A stretch of 64,000 bases of DNA from contig CM059973.1 in the NCBI GenBank assembly GCA_030490835.1, positions 49,294,008 through 49,358,007 on the forward strand, in the 5' to 3' direction. The position numbers and the translations under genes are program-made. Each line of letters starts with the position of its first letter. The stretch's first letter is position 1. Origin of the DNA: Annona cherimola (Eukaryota > Streptophyta > Magnoliopsida > Magnoliales > Annonaceae). Positions 44,003-55,750 of the stretch are shown one piece after another. The notes under the pieces are model-generated. The model did not search any database. It was given only the letters and a program-made list of their open reading frames with translations, and was not told where the DNA came from.

Positions 44003-45610
44003 TCATACCTCATTTCTTTCAAATTGATTTAGTCCTTCTTGCATTGCCACAATCCAATTTTTATCATTAAGAGCTTGGTCAATTGAGTTTGGTTCTATTT
44101 TAGACACAAAGGCAAATTCTCTACAAATATTGTGTCTTGATCTTCTTGTTCTTACTCCTTCATATACATTGTCAATCGCTTGTTCAATTGAATGATCATG
44201 TTTGAACTTTAAATCTGTAGGAGGTTTGTATGAATTATTACCTTTACTTGCCCTTCCATCCGTGGATTGCTCTTGCTTTGTTTCCGCTTCTTCTTGTTGT
44301 TCTAACTGTTCCCTTTCAGGATTCTTTAATGTTTCATCTGCATCACTTAGCTCATCCTCCTTTTTGGGATTTGGATTAAATTCATCAAATACAACATGTA
44401 TTGATTCTTTTACTACTTGATTTCTTTTGTTAAAAACTCTATATGCTTTGCTATTTGATAAATATCCAATAAATATTGCTTCATCACTTTTGGCATCTAA
44501 TTTTCCTAAGTTTGATTTTCCATTATTCAGCACATAGCAAGTACATCCAAAGGCATGGAAATATGAAATATTTGGTTTTCTACCCTTCCATAGTTCATAT
44601 GGAGTCTTTTTCAAGATTGCTCTTGTGGTAACTCGATTAAGTACATGGCATGCTGTACTTACAGCTTCACCTCAAAATATTTTGGATAATTTACTTTCAT
44701 TTAGCATAATTCTAGTCCTCATGTATTGTTCTATTTTTCCCTTCAACAACCCCGTTTTGTTGGGGAGTTCTTGGTGCAGAGAATGTGTGATAAATACCTT
44801 TCTCATTGCAAAATTCTATAAACCATTTGTTTTCAAATTCACCACCATGATCACTTCTAATGGATATGATTGTATTTTACTTTTCATTTTGCATGAAATT
44901 TGATAAAGTAACAAACATCGAGAAGGCTTCATCTTTGCTAGCTAAAAGTATTATCCATGTAAATATTGAAAAAATCATCAACTATGACAAATACATACTT
45001 TTTTTCCATCAAGAGTTAAAATGTGAGATGGCCCATACAGATCCATATGTAATAGCTCAAGTGGCCTAGTTGTTGAAATTTTCTTTTTGGAGGAAAATGG
45101 CATTTTGGGTTGCTTACATAATTGACATGCTTTGCAAATTTTATCTTTGTCATATTTGAGCTTTGGCAATCCTTCCACTAGGCTCTTTTTTCACAAAGTC
45201 TTAATATTTGACATATTTATATGTCCAAGCCTTTTATGTCATATCCATGGATTATTTTCAATGACTATAAAATATTTTCCATCAACTTAATCAAGGCAAA
45301 AAAAATATACATTTTCGTATCTTTTGTCGCTAAAGACTATGTGATCCTCATCAAAAATATTGCATATAGAGGATTCAAACACAACTTTATAGCCTTTGTC
45401 ACACGGTTGACCAATGCTTAAATTATATTTGAGTCCATCAACAAATAGTACATCCTCAATACATGCATTTGAAACACCATAAATATTTTCTCTACCTTTT
45501 ATTATACTTTTCTCATTGTTTCCAAATGCAACAGTCCCTTCACTACAAGATTTGATTTTGTGGAATAATTTTCTTTCTCCCGTCATATGTCTTGAGCAGC
45601 CACTATCCAT
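44003..45610 (-). pseudogene. Element G protease and integrase
   Basis: Protease: MDSGCSRHMTGERKLFHKI at 45555-45610 has the copia D-S-G active site. Pre-integrase: GRENIYGVSNACIEDVLFVDGLKYNL. Finger: HKRLGHINMSNIK and CKACQLCKQ (45090-45245) with the HHCC ligands visible. The core is IRSDHGGEF (about 44840) and QQNGVVEGKNRTIHE-like (about 44740), where the usual VVERKNR is changed. The C-terminus is an open stretch 44003-44614 with MKKTPYELWKGRKPNISYFHAFGC, then an acidic Glu/Gln-rich linker (KKEDELSDADETLKNPEREQLEQQEEAE) before RT. The central core carries several stops. Confidence 0.85.
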
Positions 45611-45772
45611 AAACCATATGTTGTTGACTTTTGCTTTAAGACATACCTGTAAAACAAAATGATGTAGTGTTTATCTCTTTAGTACCCATTTTATGGGTCC
45701 ATTTGGGTTAATGAGTCATTAGAGTCTACATTGTTCTACTCTCGAAGGCATAAATTCAATGCTCTTTGGTAC

Positions 45773-47540
45773 TCAAACCAATTTTGCACCATGGTCATAT
45801 AATTTTTTTAGTTTGCATTGATAAATTTTGTGGCCCATTTTGTTACAGAAATTGCATGCCTCTGGAAGTCTTGGAGTGGGAATCCATGTAGTAGGTGGTT
45901 CCCAAATTGATCTTTTTATCCAAGCAACATGATTCACTCTTGGTTTAGAATAAATGGGCTTGGTTTGATTTTTAACAAACCTTGGAGCATTTGATTTACT
46001 ACATTCACCTTTCTCAAATGTGGAATAATCGAGTCCTCTTTTGTTGTTCTGGGCGGTCATATTTATGAAAATTTTTACACTTTTCCCTGAATTAGAGAAC
46101 TTTGCTAATGATTCATTTAAAGACTCTTTTTCTTTCTTCAGTCTTTCTACCTCGTTTGTTAAGGTATTATTCTCATTTGTTAAATGGTTGACCTTTTCAG
46201 CCAGTTTTTCATTCACAATAATTATTAAGTCACATTGTCTTTTCTTTATTGTGAATTTATTTCCTAATTTCTTTATTTCATCATATAATGAATCATATGC
46301 TTGTTGTTGTTCCTCTAATTCAGCGCATTTGAGACAATCATTTGTAGAAGAAAGAATAGACTTGGTATTTAGTTTAGAAGTTACCTCTTCACTTCTTGTG
46401 CAGTTTGTTGAGGTGGTTTGTCCATTTAAGATTTCTTTTGCAGCGAGGCAGATCATGTTATGTTCTTCCTCCATCCTAGCCATGCAACATATCCTAGCAC
46501 AGTTTGCAGCTTCATTGTCTTCATTCGACAAGTTGCTTATTGTGGACATTTCCTCATTTACATACATTCCCCTTCCTTTAGCTTTCTGAAATTTTTAGTT
46601 TTCATTTCTGTCTTTATTCTCTCGCCGTTCCTTTGTCTTACTTTCTTCTGGTGTAGGACATTGAGCTTGCATATGTCCTACTCCACCACACCTGCAGCAC
46701 TTGGTAATCTCCTTCTTTTTCTCCTTTCCATTTCTCTCCTTGAATCCTTTAAAATTCTTTCCCTTTCTCACAAATTTTCTAAACCTTCGGGTGAGTAAGG
46801 CGATCTCTTCATCATCATTTTGAGAAGATGAAGTGGACTCATCTGAGTTTGCTGCAGCCCTCAAAGCAATTGCCCTTTTTTCCTTTGTGTTGATCCTCAT
46901 TTTTCTTCTTTATCAGCTCATGTGGCATAAGTGAGCTGATGAGATCCTCCAACCTTAGAGTGTTCAGGTCCTTTGCCTCTTCAATGGCCATGATTTTGGG
47001 AGTCCACGACTCAGGTAGAGCCCTTAAAATCTTCATGACCTATTCAGATTCAGAAATTGCTTTTTCGAAACCTTTTAGTGCATTAGTAACCTTTGAAAAT
47101 CTAGCAAATATTTCAGATATATTTTCGGTCTCTAGCATTTTGAAACTTTCTAACTCTTCAATCAAAATATTTCTTCTCGTCTCTTGGACTTGAGAAGTTC
47201 CCTCATAAATTGATGTTAGTGTATCCCATATTTCTTTGGCTGTTTGACATGAGGATATCCTATCATATTCAGAGGCTCTAAGAGCATAGAAGTGGGAGTT
47301 CATGGCTTTGGCGTTACTTTTTACGGTTCTAACATCCTCTTCAAACCATGCGGAGGCTCTTTCATCAATTGGTAAAACAACTCCGTCTTAGATAGCAATC
47401 CAAGAATCTATATCTATAGCCATGATAAGTTGTTTCATTCTCAACTTCCGGTAACCGAAGTTACTTCCATCAAATAGTGGTGGCCTTGTGAACAATTGGC
47501 CTTCAACAAATGTAGGGGTGGAAGTTGATTGGGATGCCAT
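45773..47540 (-). pseudogene. Element G gag with coiled coil and two zinc knuckles
   Basis: Starts at 47540 (MASQSTSTPTFVEGQLF), 33 nt downstream of the primer site. The UBN2-type capsid region follows, with WFEEDVRTVKSNAKAMNSHFYALRASEYDRI and YEGTSQVQETRRNIL. Then SSQNDDEEIALLTRRFRKFVRKG, knuckle CCRCGGVGHMQAQC (about 46660-46700), a long coiled coil (about 46060-46330, LYDEIKKLGNKF..LTNENNTLTNEVERLKKEKESLNESLAKF), and a second knuckle CNFCNKMGHKIYQC (45810-45860). Defects: TAA after DSWIAI, TAG at about 47040, a 1 nt frameshift near 46850-46900 and a TAG near 46594. The long coiled coil is a Sirevirus gag feature. Gag would assemble the particle. Confidence 0.87.
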
Positions 47541-47570
47541 TAGTAAGATCTCTTTGGTATAAACTCAAAG

Positions 47571-47586
47571 ACCTGCTCTAATACAA
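47571..47586 (-). promoter_or_regulatory. Primer binding site of G (initiator-Met tRNA)
   Basis: The minus strand reads TTGTATTAGAGCAGGT, 2 nt inside the 5' LTR. It differs from TGGTATCAGAGCAGGT by two bases, one shared with B. Confidence 0.82.
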
Positions 47587-47588
47587 CT

Positions 47589-49276
47589 TGTTGATCCTGA
47601 GTTTATGGCAACACCCAAGAGGAGAGGGGTGAATTGGGTATTTTAAGATTCTTTGATTAATCAAAAATTTTCCCTTTTTGTAAATTAATCCCCTCAATGA
47701 AACGACCAATGAGTTGGAGTGAAATAGTGCAGTAGAAAGTATAAAATACAAGAAATCAACCTACGTCAATAGATTGTGATATATAGTGGTTCGGGCAACC
47801 TCCCCTACTCCACTCTTCCAAGCACACACCCGTTGTGGCTTAGGTTCCACTATTGTATTGTCAATACAACTTAGAGCAACAGCTCTCTTCTGGATTCTAA
47901 CTCTAGGGGGCTTATACAATCTCAGCATAAGTAGGTGACGAGTTCCACTCCAATCACACACACTACTTTGCCTTCACTTGATTTTGGTCTTCCTATATAC
48001 CAAACCAAGTAGGAAAAACAAGCAAACAATGAATAACAAAGATCTACACATTACAGATTATGTAGGCAGTTTCACTTACGTAGAAGAACTTGTGGAAGCA
48101 GTTGTTGATGGAGCATATAGCTTTCAGCAGTTTAAATGTCAAGTTCTTCTTCAAACTTCTTGTAGATCACTTTAAATGCAAGAGAGAGTGGAAGGTGAGC
48201 TCATTCAATGTTTTTCCGACTTTATTTACATTCACTTGATGCTCCTTAAATAATGAGAAGTAAATTAGAAGGTTTGGTGGTAGGTGGCGCGCATTTAATG
48301 CGTCAAAGTTCGAATTTTTCCAACCCTTGTGAGCCAAGTCGCATTTGGAGTCGACTTGGTATGCGACTTCGTTCAAGTCGCAAAGTGGAGTCGACTTCGG
48401 GTGCGGCTTCACTCAAGTCGCAGTCTGGAGTCAACTTTGGTCTTCAGCTTCCAACTCAAGTTCTAAGTTCAGGTCGACTTGGTCTCGGACTTGACCCAAG
48501 TCGCGAGTGGAGTCGACTTCGAATGCAACTTCACCATCCATTGATCATATTGGAACTTCAAGACTTTGCATGTGATCTGCAAGTTGTATATTGTCTTCTT
48601 TGTCCTTATTTCATGCTCTTGGATCTTCACTTGATGTTCTTTGATATGTCTTATAAACCAAGAGTTGTGTAATACTTCAATTCCCTGTACAGGTATCCTC
48701 CTTTGTGGCCTTGAATCATGATTTCCATTTCTTCTTGTTTTTTATTTCTATTTTAAGAATCTCTGAAACAATATAAGGTTTCCTTATACTTAAGTCGCAG
48801 GCCTGGGTCGACTTGGAGTCCGACTTCACCAAAGTCACACACTTGGGTCAACTTGAGATGCTACTTCACCTAAGTCGCATAACGAAGTTGACTTCAAATG
48901 CGACTTAACTCTGACGTTTTCAAAGTCTGCAGCTAAGGCTCACCTGAGTCGCAGATGGAGTCGACTTGGGGTTGCGACTTCACTTAAGTCGCAAGCGGAG
49001 TCGACTTCGGTTGTGACTTCACCTGTCTCCAATTTCCGATTTCAGTTTGAAGATTTTTTGTCGTTTGAAGTCATTCCTGGAGTCGACTTGGGTATCGACT
49101 TAACCTAATTCGATTGCTGAGTCGACTTGGGGTTGCGACTTGACCTGCTATCTTTTGAAATTTTATTTTATAAACCTTGGCAATACTTAGCAACCTCATT
49201 AGTTCTTAAATATTTCTCAAATTGAGTTGTTAATTATCAAAAGATGGATTGTGCTTAATTTACCTTAAATTTCAAC
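47589..49276 (-). repeat. 5' LTR of element G (1688 bp)
   Basis: Starts TGTTGATCCTGAG. It matches the 3' LTR throughout, including palindrome clusters at 48330-48535 and 48790-49147. The right end reads tttcaac followed by tttgc; the expected terminal CA is degraded. One array unit present at 39463-39485 in the 3' LTR is missing here (about 48436). Confidence 0.9.
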
Positions 49277-49469
49277 TTTGCATCTCCCTATTTTGAATGA
49301 CTATAATTTATATGATAAAGTTTTCATGCTTTGCAATAATATTTGATGGAACCGGTTCATGACAACAAGTCCAACAACTTATATTGAGATCACAACAGAA
49401 TTCATCATTAGTCTCAAGGCTCACTGTAACTAATATGCAAAAGATAGTTATGAACTAATTTTCATTTTT
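49277..49469. other. Right flank of G, no feature seen
   Basis: AT-rich sequence with no frame. It is possibly the upstream part of the Athila remnant that follows. Confidence 0.3.
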
Positions 49470-50060
49470 AGATTGATGGACCAAGACATTGAGATGACAT
49501 TTCAACAACTTAGGGTAATATTGAACTTTCATTTAGAAGATATCAAGGAAGTTCTCTAAGAATTACATGGCTTAGGCTGCATGGGACAATATAATCATCA
49601 AATAAATCTTCTTGCTCAAAAGACACTTGTTTTGTGACATGTCCACAGCTTCCTTGCCCATAGCTTGTTTAGTCATGTTAAAAGTACTGGAGTGGTGAAT
49701 AAGAATGAATCATATTTGTTGCATGCCATAACTATAAGTATGAACATATGTAATACCTATTGGATGATCACAAGGATGGTGAAAAATTTTAACCAAGCTA
49801 TTAAGTTGGTCTATATTGGTGGTTTAGTTATTGTGATTGCTAAATTTTGTGGGTTTGATTTGTAAGATCTAGAGCACCCCAAAGTGGATGGACATACGTT
49901 CATTGACTAGGACACTCTCATCTAGATACACATGGCACAGAAGAGACAAAGAGAGAAGTTCTTATTACCTCATTTCAATATTCTCCCAGTCCAAAATAAG
50001 ATATGCAAAATGAACTCGATGAAAAAGTTGCACAATTTTCATGTGTTCCATCGACTTCTA
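49470..50060 (+). pseudogene. Athila ORF remnant (env-like region)
   Basis: The plus strand reads through stops: LMDQDIEMTFQQLRVIL, then LAHSLFSHVKSTGVVNKNESYLLHAI (49650-49730), IGGLVIVIAKFCGFDL (49818-49865), DLEHPKVDGHTFID. The pattern (AHS-F..G...-TGVV...E-LLH..., then IGG-I..IA..GF) resembles the Athila ORF-1/env-like proteins as I recall them. Only one piece of 66 codons is open. There are no matching LTRs next to it, so it is a relic into which other elements inserted. The assignment is from pattern, not from a search. Confidence 0.45.
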
Positions 50061-51572
50061 CATCTAATTAGAGCCAGGTAGATGTATTCATCACTATATT
50101 TGAGTTGTTAGTGATGGCACATGATCAAAAATGTTGAGGTTGAAAAGTAAGGTAAGTGAATGCAATCAAAGATTGATTATGATAAAGAATTACTTGAATA
50201 TTGAGAATGATGGAGATGATTAAAGTTGTGGCTATTTGCATTACATCATGATGCTTCTTTTTGGATGTGGTCTGTTTATAATCAAAATATCTGATATTAT
50301 TTTTGTTAATCTTTAATGATACTGTGATGCTACACTCATTATATTTTTATACTTCTCTAAATACTAATGTGGAACCTCATATTAATGAGGATCTAATGAT
50401 TATTACTTGTTGACCTCTAAGTTTCAAGTGTAGGATTGTGACATTGAGAATAATGCAATTCTAAGTGTAGGAGTACAAATCAATTTGATTTGACTTGTGT
50501 GAATTTTTCTCTAATTTTTGAAATGTTTGTTTTCTAAAGTATAGAATGCTTAAGATGAGATGTTTTTAATGTGCAATGGCATTTAATGGTCTATATCCCT
50601 AAAACAATTGAATTTTTTTAAAATCCTCAAGAAGGTGGTTTAAATTCTAATAAAATTGATGGAATTAATGACTCAACAAGAAAACGAGTCTAACTAATGC
50701 CTAAATGAATTTTAAAGATTATATTCTCTCATGATTTTGAAAATATTGGATTTTTTTCAAAAATCTCATTCTCTTCACAAGGTTAAATATTTATTTACTA
50801 TCTATGTATTTATCAAGTGATTTTTCAATCTAAAGAAAGTTACATGCATAGATGTGGTATTTAACCTCTCACCCAACCTAGAACATAAATCTAAAAGTTG
50901 TCAAGACAAAATCATATCATATACATGAGAATATAAATGATGGTGGCATTCACTTCATGAACCGACAAACCTTAGCCCACCTATTTTTTAGCACTACACC
51001 TGTTCATACAATCATTTTGAGTTGATATAGCCTTATTTTTCATTAAGACCTAAAACTTTAACATGTACCCTACTAACCAGATTTTTCAACCCTTTAATCC
51101 AATTAAAGAGCCCCAACTAGGAAGAGGGAAACACATAAACAATCACATATTCCATTAATGATCAAATTTTTGGACGAAGAAAGTTTTCAAAGCTAAAACT
51201 GGAATTAATCTGAAAAAAGTAAGTGATTGGGGCGATTCTTTGATTTAGCCACTGAGCTGTGTTTATATAAATAATCTCTTGTTCCCCCTTTGTGCTATAG
51301 CTTGATATCTTTCTTTGCCTCAATATTCTTTATTGTGATGAATCTTCTTTGAACATGCGTGTTGAGTAAAAAAAATTTGAAAAGGAAAGTTCAAGAGTTG
51401 GTTTACTAAGTATTATTATTTAGTATTATTGTTTTACTCCAAAAAATATTTTTTCTGAATTATCCTAAAATATGGTAAGGGAAACGAAGCTGGATTTGGT
51501 TTTTATGCATAAAAAAGGAATAAAAATAAAATTAACCAAGGGTAATAGTAGGCTTGAAAGAGAAAAAAAAAA
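50061..51572. other. AT-rich stretch without recognised feature
   Basis: Both strands are stop-rich. Possibly a continuation of the Athila relic. No LTR ends, primer site or repeats were recognised. It ends in an A-run (51562-51572) that flanks the MITE. Confidence 0.4.
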
Positions 51573-51959
51573 GAATAGTTGTTCGATGCGCCCAGGTGCA
51601 TTGAAACTTAAGCGCACCTTGTGCAAAACCCATTTTTAAAAGTTTTTTTGAATTTTTAATAAAATTGTTAATTTGGGTATATTTAACATATGTATTAAGA
51701 TTTTATCATTTTCAGAGATGTGTATATATTTTTTAATTTATAAAAAATAATATCAGTCATTTTTAAATGACAAAAATACCCATTTTTTAAAATAAAAATA
51801 TGTATACATATCTCAAAGAATAATATAACATGGCTTATCAATTAAATACGCCTAGATTAGCAATTGTATAAAAAAAATTTAAAAATAACTTTTACGAATT
51901 GGTTTTGCACTCATGTGCACTTAAATTTCAATATGTCTGGGTACATTGAATCGCTACTC
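51573..51959. mobile_element. MULE-type MITE, 387 bp with very long TIRs
   Basis: The two halves are inverted copies: left gaatagttgttcgatgcgcc...attgaaacttaagcgcacc...tgcaaaaccca, right (complement) gagtagcgattcaatgtacc...attgaaatttaagtgcaca...tgcaaaacca, continuing for about 170 bp each with mismatches. Flanks are nine A (51564-51572) and aaaaaaata (51960-51968), an 8 of 9 match. Long TIRs and a 9 bp duplication are the signature of Mutator-like MITEs. No coding capacity. Confidence 0.78.
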
Positions 51960-52599
51960 AAAAAATAAGTGTGTGAGTGTACAAAAAAATTTAAGAAGCT
52001 TATTATACATCAAAAGATGGTTAAACCAAAATTTTGATTCATTTTTGTCTAACCTAAGCAATTTGAACCTATTGTTATAATCTACGAAGTCTTTATGAAT
52101 CAATAATCAGATTAGTTAAGAGAGTAAAGAAGATTTGAAACTAGAATGAAAAGGATGCATGTGAAGGTTTGGAAAGTGAATTATTTATCTTAAATAAACT
52201 TGTTTAATGTATTTCAAATCTTCATGAGATTCTTAATTTTGATTGACATATTGAACATATTCTTTACTAAGCCAATAAACCAAAACCCCATTACAACCTA
52301 TAAAAGATCTTCGATCTTTCCATGATGTGCTCAGAGTTGATGGGGATGGAAACATGAGTAGTATGTATGAGTGCAAGTATAGTTAGGTGATTCCATTTGC
52401 TTATACTTAATCACTTGTTGGAGAGGTTGAATGCTATTGAAATGCATGTATATGAACTTGTGCTCGGGTGACTACTTGTGATTGTTTAATGGGATTATAA
52501 GTAGTAATGTAAATGACATTTAAATGAGGTGGAGAAATAAAAATGTTCCTTTATGTGCATAAAGTGCTAAGAGAATGTGTAACTACCATGTATTTTGCC
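51960..52599. other. No feature seen
   Basis: An AT-rich stretch between the MITE and the recognisable part of LTR M. It may contain M's left end, which I could not place. Confidence 0.3.
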
Positions 52600-53800
52600 T
52601 AGTTGAGATAGAGGTATTTGACGTTTGTGTTTATATTGCATTATTTCAATCTATTTGTCTATGATTCAAGTTTGGAAAGGCTAATTTCTAACTCAGTTCA
52701 AGCGATTTTAGGACATGAAAGAGAATTTTATGATTATTGATGAATTTGTTTGAAAATATGACAAAGAAAGTAAAACTATTAAGGAGGCAAAATTAATTAA
52801 CAACAAAAGCACGAGTATATGAAATTCGTACTGTCATGTGAAAATGTGTATGGTTGTTTATAAAAAAAATAGGGGCTCATGTGAAATTCACATGATCTCC
52901 TGTGATTTGCTGTGTAACTTCTAAAATATGGAATTTTTACGCGAAAGCTATATAAGAAAAAGATTTTCGACAAGGAGAAGTTTACGCACGAAATCGGGTG
53001 ATAATTCTATATTCTTTTGAATTATTTTGACATACTTAGACATAAAAGTGCATCTAAAAATGAGCTCTTAGGGCTAATTCTTTAGAAACTTTATAATTTT
53101 CAAAGACACCTGTGTTTGAATATTTTAGGGATTTGGAGGTGGATTATTAAAATCATTGGGGTAATTTGCGAAATTATTTGAAGTCCAAATTGTTAAGATA
53201 GGTCCGCATGTGTATGAACTATCGTGCACCATCAGAGCATTAGTTTTGGTGCTCTACCACTTCTCTTTTCTTCCCCGGCCAAGAAAAACCCTTTAGTCCG
53301 ATGCCATTATCTTCTTAAAAATAGCTTTGATAGTGGCCATGCGCAATAAACAGAAGCCGTTATTTTCGAGAAATTGCTGAAGCTTTACTGCTTAGTGGGC
53401 GGAGATTCAAGGAAGTCCAAACCATCATGGAGATTAATCTACCACCAAGCAAATTCCGCATGCACGATGTGGCCATGGAATCTCTCCTCCCAACCGTCCT
53501 GTTCGAGCACTTGTTTTCAAGCTCCCACAAGAAAGTGCAGCCAAGCAAGCCATAATCGTGGCCGTCAATTCAGTAAACAGGTGAATGCAAGCAGCGATTC
53601 TCCAGCACTTATGCGCAACTTGACTCAATTGTCTTACGTACCGGCCGCCCATTGGATGTGTGAACCGCAACCCAAGTAATTTGCGCTATCCACTTCAGAA
53701 TCATGGTCCGAGAATTCAGCAACAACGCATATGCAAATCAAGCATTACACAGAAGCAAGCTACGTACAAAATTCGGCTCTCTCCCTCACGCATTCCACCC

Positions 53801-53808
53801 TATAAAAG
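53801..53808 (+). promoter_or_regulatory. TATA box of LTR K
   Basis: Reads tataaaag in ccaccctataaaaggg, in the same relative place as the TATA box of E (20018). Confidence 0.55.
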
Positions 53809-55042
53809 GGAAGTGGTGGCGTGGCAAGTGGGACATCAGTTTTTCAATCAAAGTTCTACCCCTAATTTTCACTTCCAACTTCAGTTTTCAAGCTCATGGA
53901 TCTGGAGAAATTGCAAGGGAGAGCAGACCTTCGTGCAAGCAATATTTATTTTGTTTTCAGTTAGATTTTATTTATAGTTATTTTCATTGCACTTTAATTT
54001 TTAGTTGTAATTTTGTTTTGGACAAATTATTTTAATAAAAAAAAAATTTTTAAATAATTCAAACTTTCATTGCCTCTTTGTGGATTCGACCCCGTCTCAC
54101 CATTATTCTAGTTATAATTAGTTGTTAGTTTTAATGTGATTAGGTATAATTTGAGATTGGTGTTCATGGGTTCTTAATGTGTGAAATCCTAATTTTAGGA
54201 ACGTGTATGAAACCCTAGGGTTATAAACCCTGGGTAATATGATGATATTTATATGAAATATATATTAATGATATTTTGCAATATATCGCATTGGAAGATT
54301 AAATAGCTAATTATGGAATGTTAATTCGGATGAATAGTAATGATGAATAGTGAAACGTGAATAGTAAACGTGGGATTAAGAAATATATTAAGTTAATCAC
54401 TTTAGATTAACTTAATCATAAAAGACGAAAAAGGAAGCTTCCCACTAAAGGACAAAAGTGCTTTTTGGATTAAAATATTAATTTTCGAATTTTTATGGAT
54501 TTTTGTGTAGAAAACATAGAAAAATCCATATTTTGCAATCCGGACATCGGATTGGAGTGAAATTTTTTATAGATAGCCAAAATAATTTGATGAACATGAT
54601 GAATGGTCCAAGATTGATCAAAAACTATGAATTAAGGGTCAAGATTAAACGTCATTTGAAGATCAAAAAGGTAGCCCACTTTTCATTAATTATAATTTGA
54701 CTTTTGGGTTATTTTTAATTAATTAAAAATCAAATTAATTAAAGAAAATATGCACATAAACCAAGGAGCAGCTGGGATGTTGACATGTATGGATTTTGGA
54801 GCCAAAATCAACGGCCCAAAATCAATCTTATCTTAAGATCAACGGTTTGGATGAATTAAGCTTAAAATATACATTTTTTAATGAAATAAAAATAATTAAA
54901 ATAGGCAGCTAGGGGGGAGTGAACAGTAGTAGGGGAGGCTGCACATGGCTCAAGAAATTTCATGGATTTTGAAGAAAAATATTTAGAATTTAACCCATGG
55001 AGCTAAGGGGGTAAATTTCAAATATGTAAAAAAATACAATAC

Positions 55043-55050
55043 TATAAATA
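55043..55050 (+). promoter_or_regulatory. TATA box of LTR J
   Basis: Reads tataaata within actataaataggg, about 860 bp from the LTR start, followed by a leader with a purine-rich run (agagagaaggaaagagagat). Confidence 0.65.
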
Positions 55051-55667
55051 GGGCAATGGGGTGAATGACCAAGGCACACCATTCCCAGCTCCAAGCTTGA
55101 GAAAGTCAGCATTCCCACCCCCAAACACGTTTTTGGCCTTTAGTGAAAAAAAGAGAGAAGGAAAGAGAGATAAAGGAGAGTTTTTCTACTTCGGGTAAGG
55201 GGATTCTTCCTTAATTTCTTTTGGGTGTTAAGTAGGATAAAACCATGATTAGATAATACCTAAGCATCAGAAAATAAGTAAAGTTATAATGCCTAATTGG
55301 AATTATGCCAAAACATCAAAAATTTGGTGCGAAGATAGAGCATTCGGGAAAATCATGTATGAAATGTGAAAATAATGTTCCAATATTGCTAAATGATTAT
55401 ATGGAATGAATATTTATGATAGTTATGATGTTGAAATGATGATATATTAATTTCATGATTTTTAGATTTAAGGATTATGCTTAAGAGAAATTATGTTGAT
55501 TTTCAGTATATGAAGAAAATGATTTATTTGGCCAAGTAAATTATGATAAATTCAAAATTCATAAATTTTTTCATGATATACTATTTAAGAGCTATGCCAT
55601 CGTATTTTTTATTTTTGGAAAAAATGTCGATTTTTGGAACCCATGAAAAATACCCAACTCGCTGTGA

Positions 55668-55750
55668 ACAGTAACCTCGAATGAACAGTGATCTACTACA
55701 GTAACGTGAACAGTAATCATGAACAGTAACTATGAACAGTGAACAGCGTG
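55668..55750. repeat. TGAACAGTA direct repeats in J
   Basis: Seven or so imperfect copies of tgaacagta in 80 bp, with aacgtgaacagtaatcatgaa as the clearest stretch. Single copies with t for c also occur at 54334-54372 (tgaatagta) and one at 54918. Short units with irregular spacing. Confidence 0.8.

Larger units (their letters stand above)
38620..49276 (-). mobile_element. Element G: full-length Sirevirus-like Ty1/copia, 10.66 kb
   Basis: LTRs 38620-40317 (3') and 47589-49276 (5') bracket primer site, gag, protease/integrase, RT, RNase H, extra ORF and two polypurine tracts, all on the minus strand. Size, coiled-coil gag, extra ORF and polypurine type match the Sirevirus genus of Ty1/copia. 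Flanks are tatgc (38615-38619) and tttgc (49277-49281), a duplication with one mismatch if the terminal A of the right LTR is lost. All genes contain at least one stop or frameshift, fewer than in A and B, so G is the youngest full-length copia here. Confidence 0.9.

Noticed and set aside
46041..46589. A 182-codon open frame on the plus strand
   Set aside because: It is antisense to the well-supported coiled-coil gag of element G on the minus strand. Its Phe/Ser-rich composition is the complement of a Lys/Glu-rich gene.
53360..54035. Possible host gene with several open frames of about 60-110 codons near 53.4-54.0 kb
   Set aside because: The segment matches LTR family E/K in layout (TATA box, tgtggattcgacc, shared end). 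Open frames occur on both strands and share no recognisable domain.
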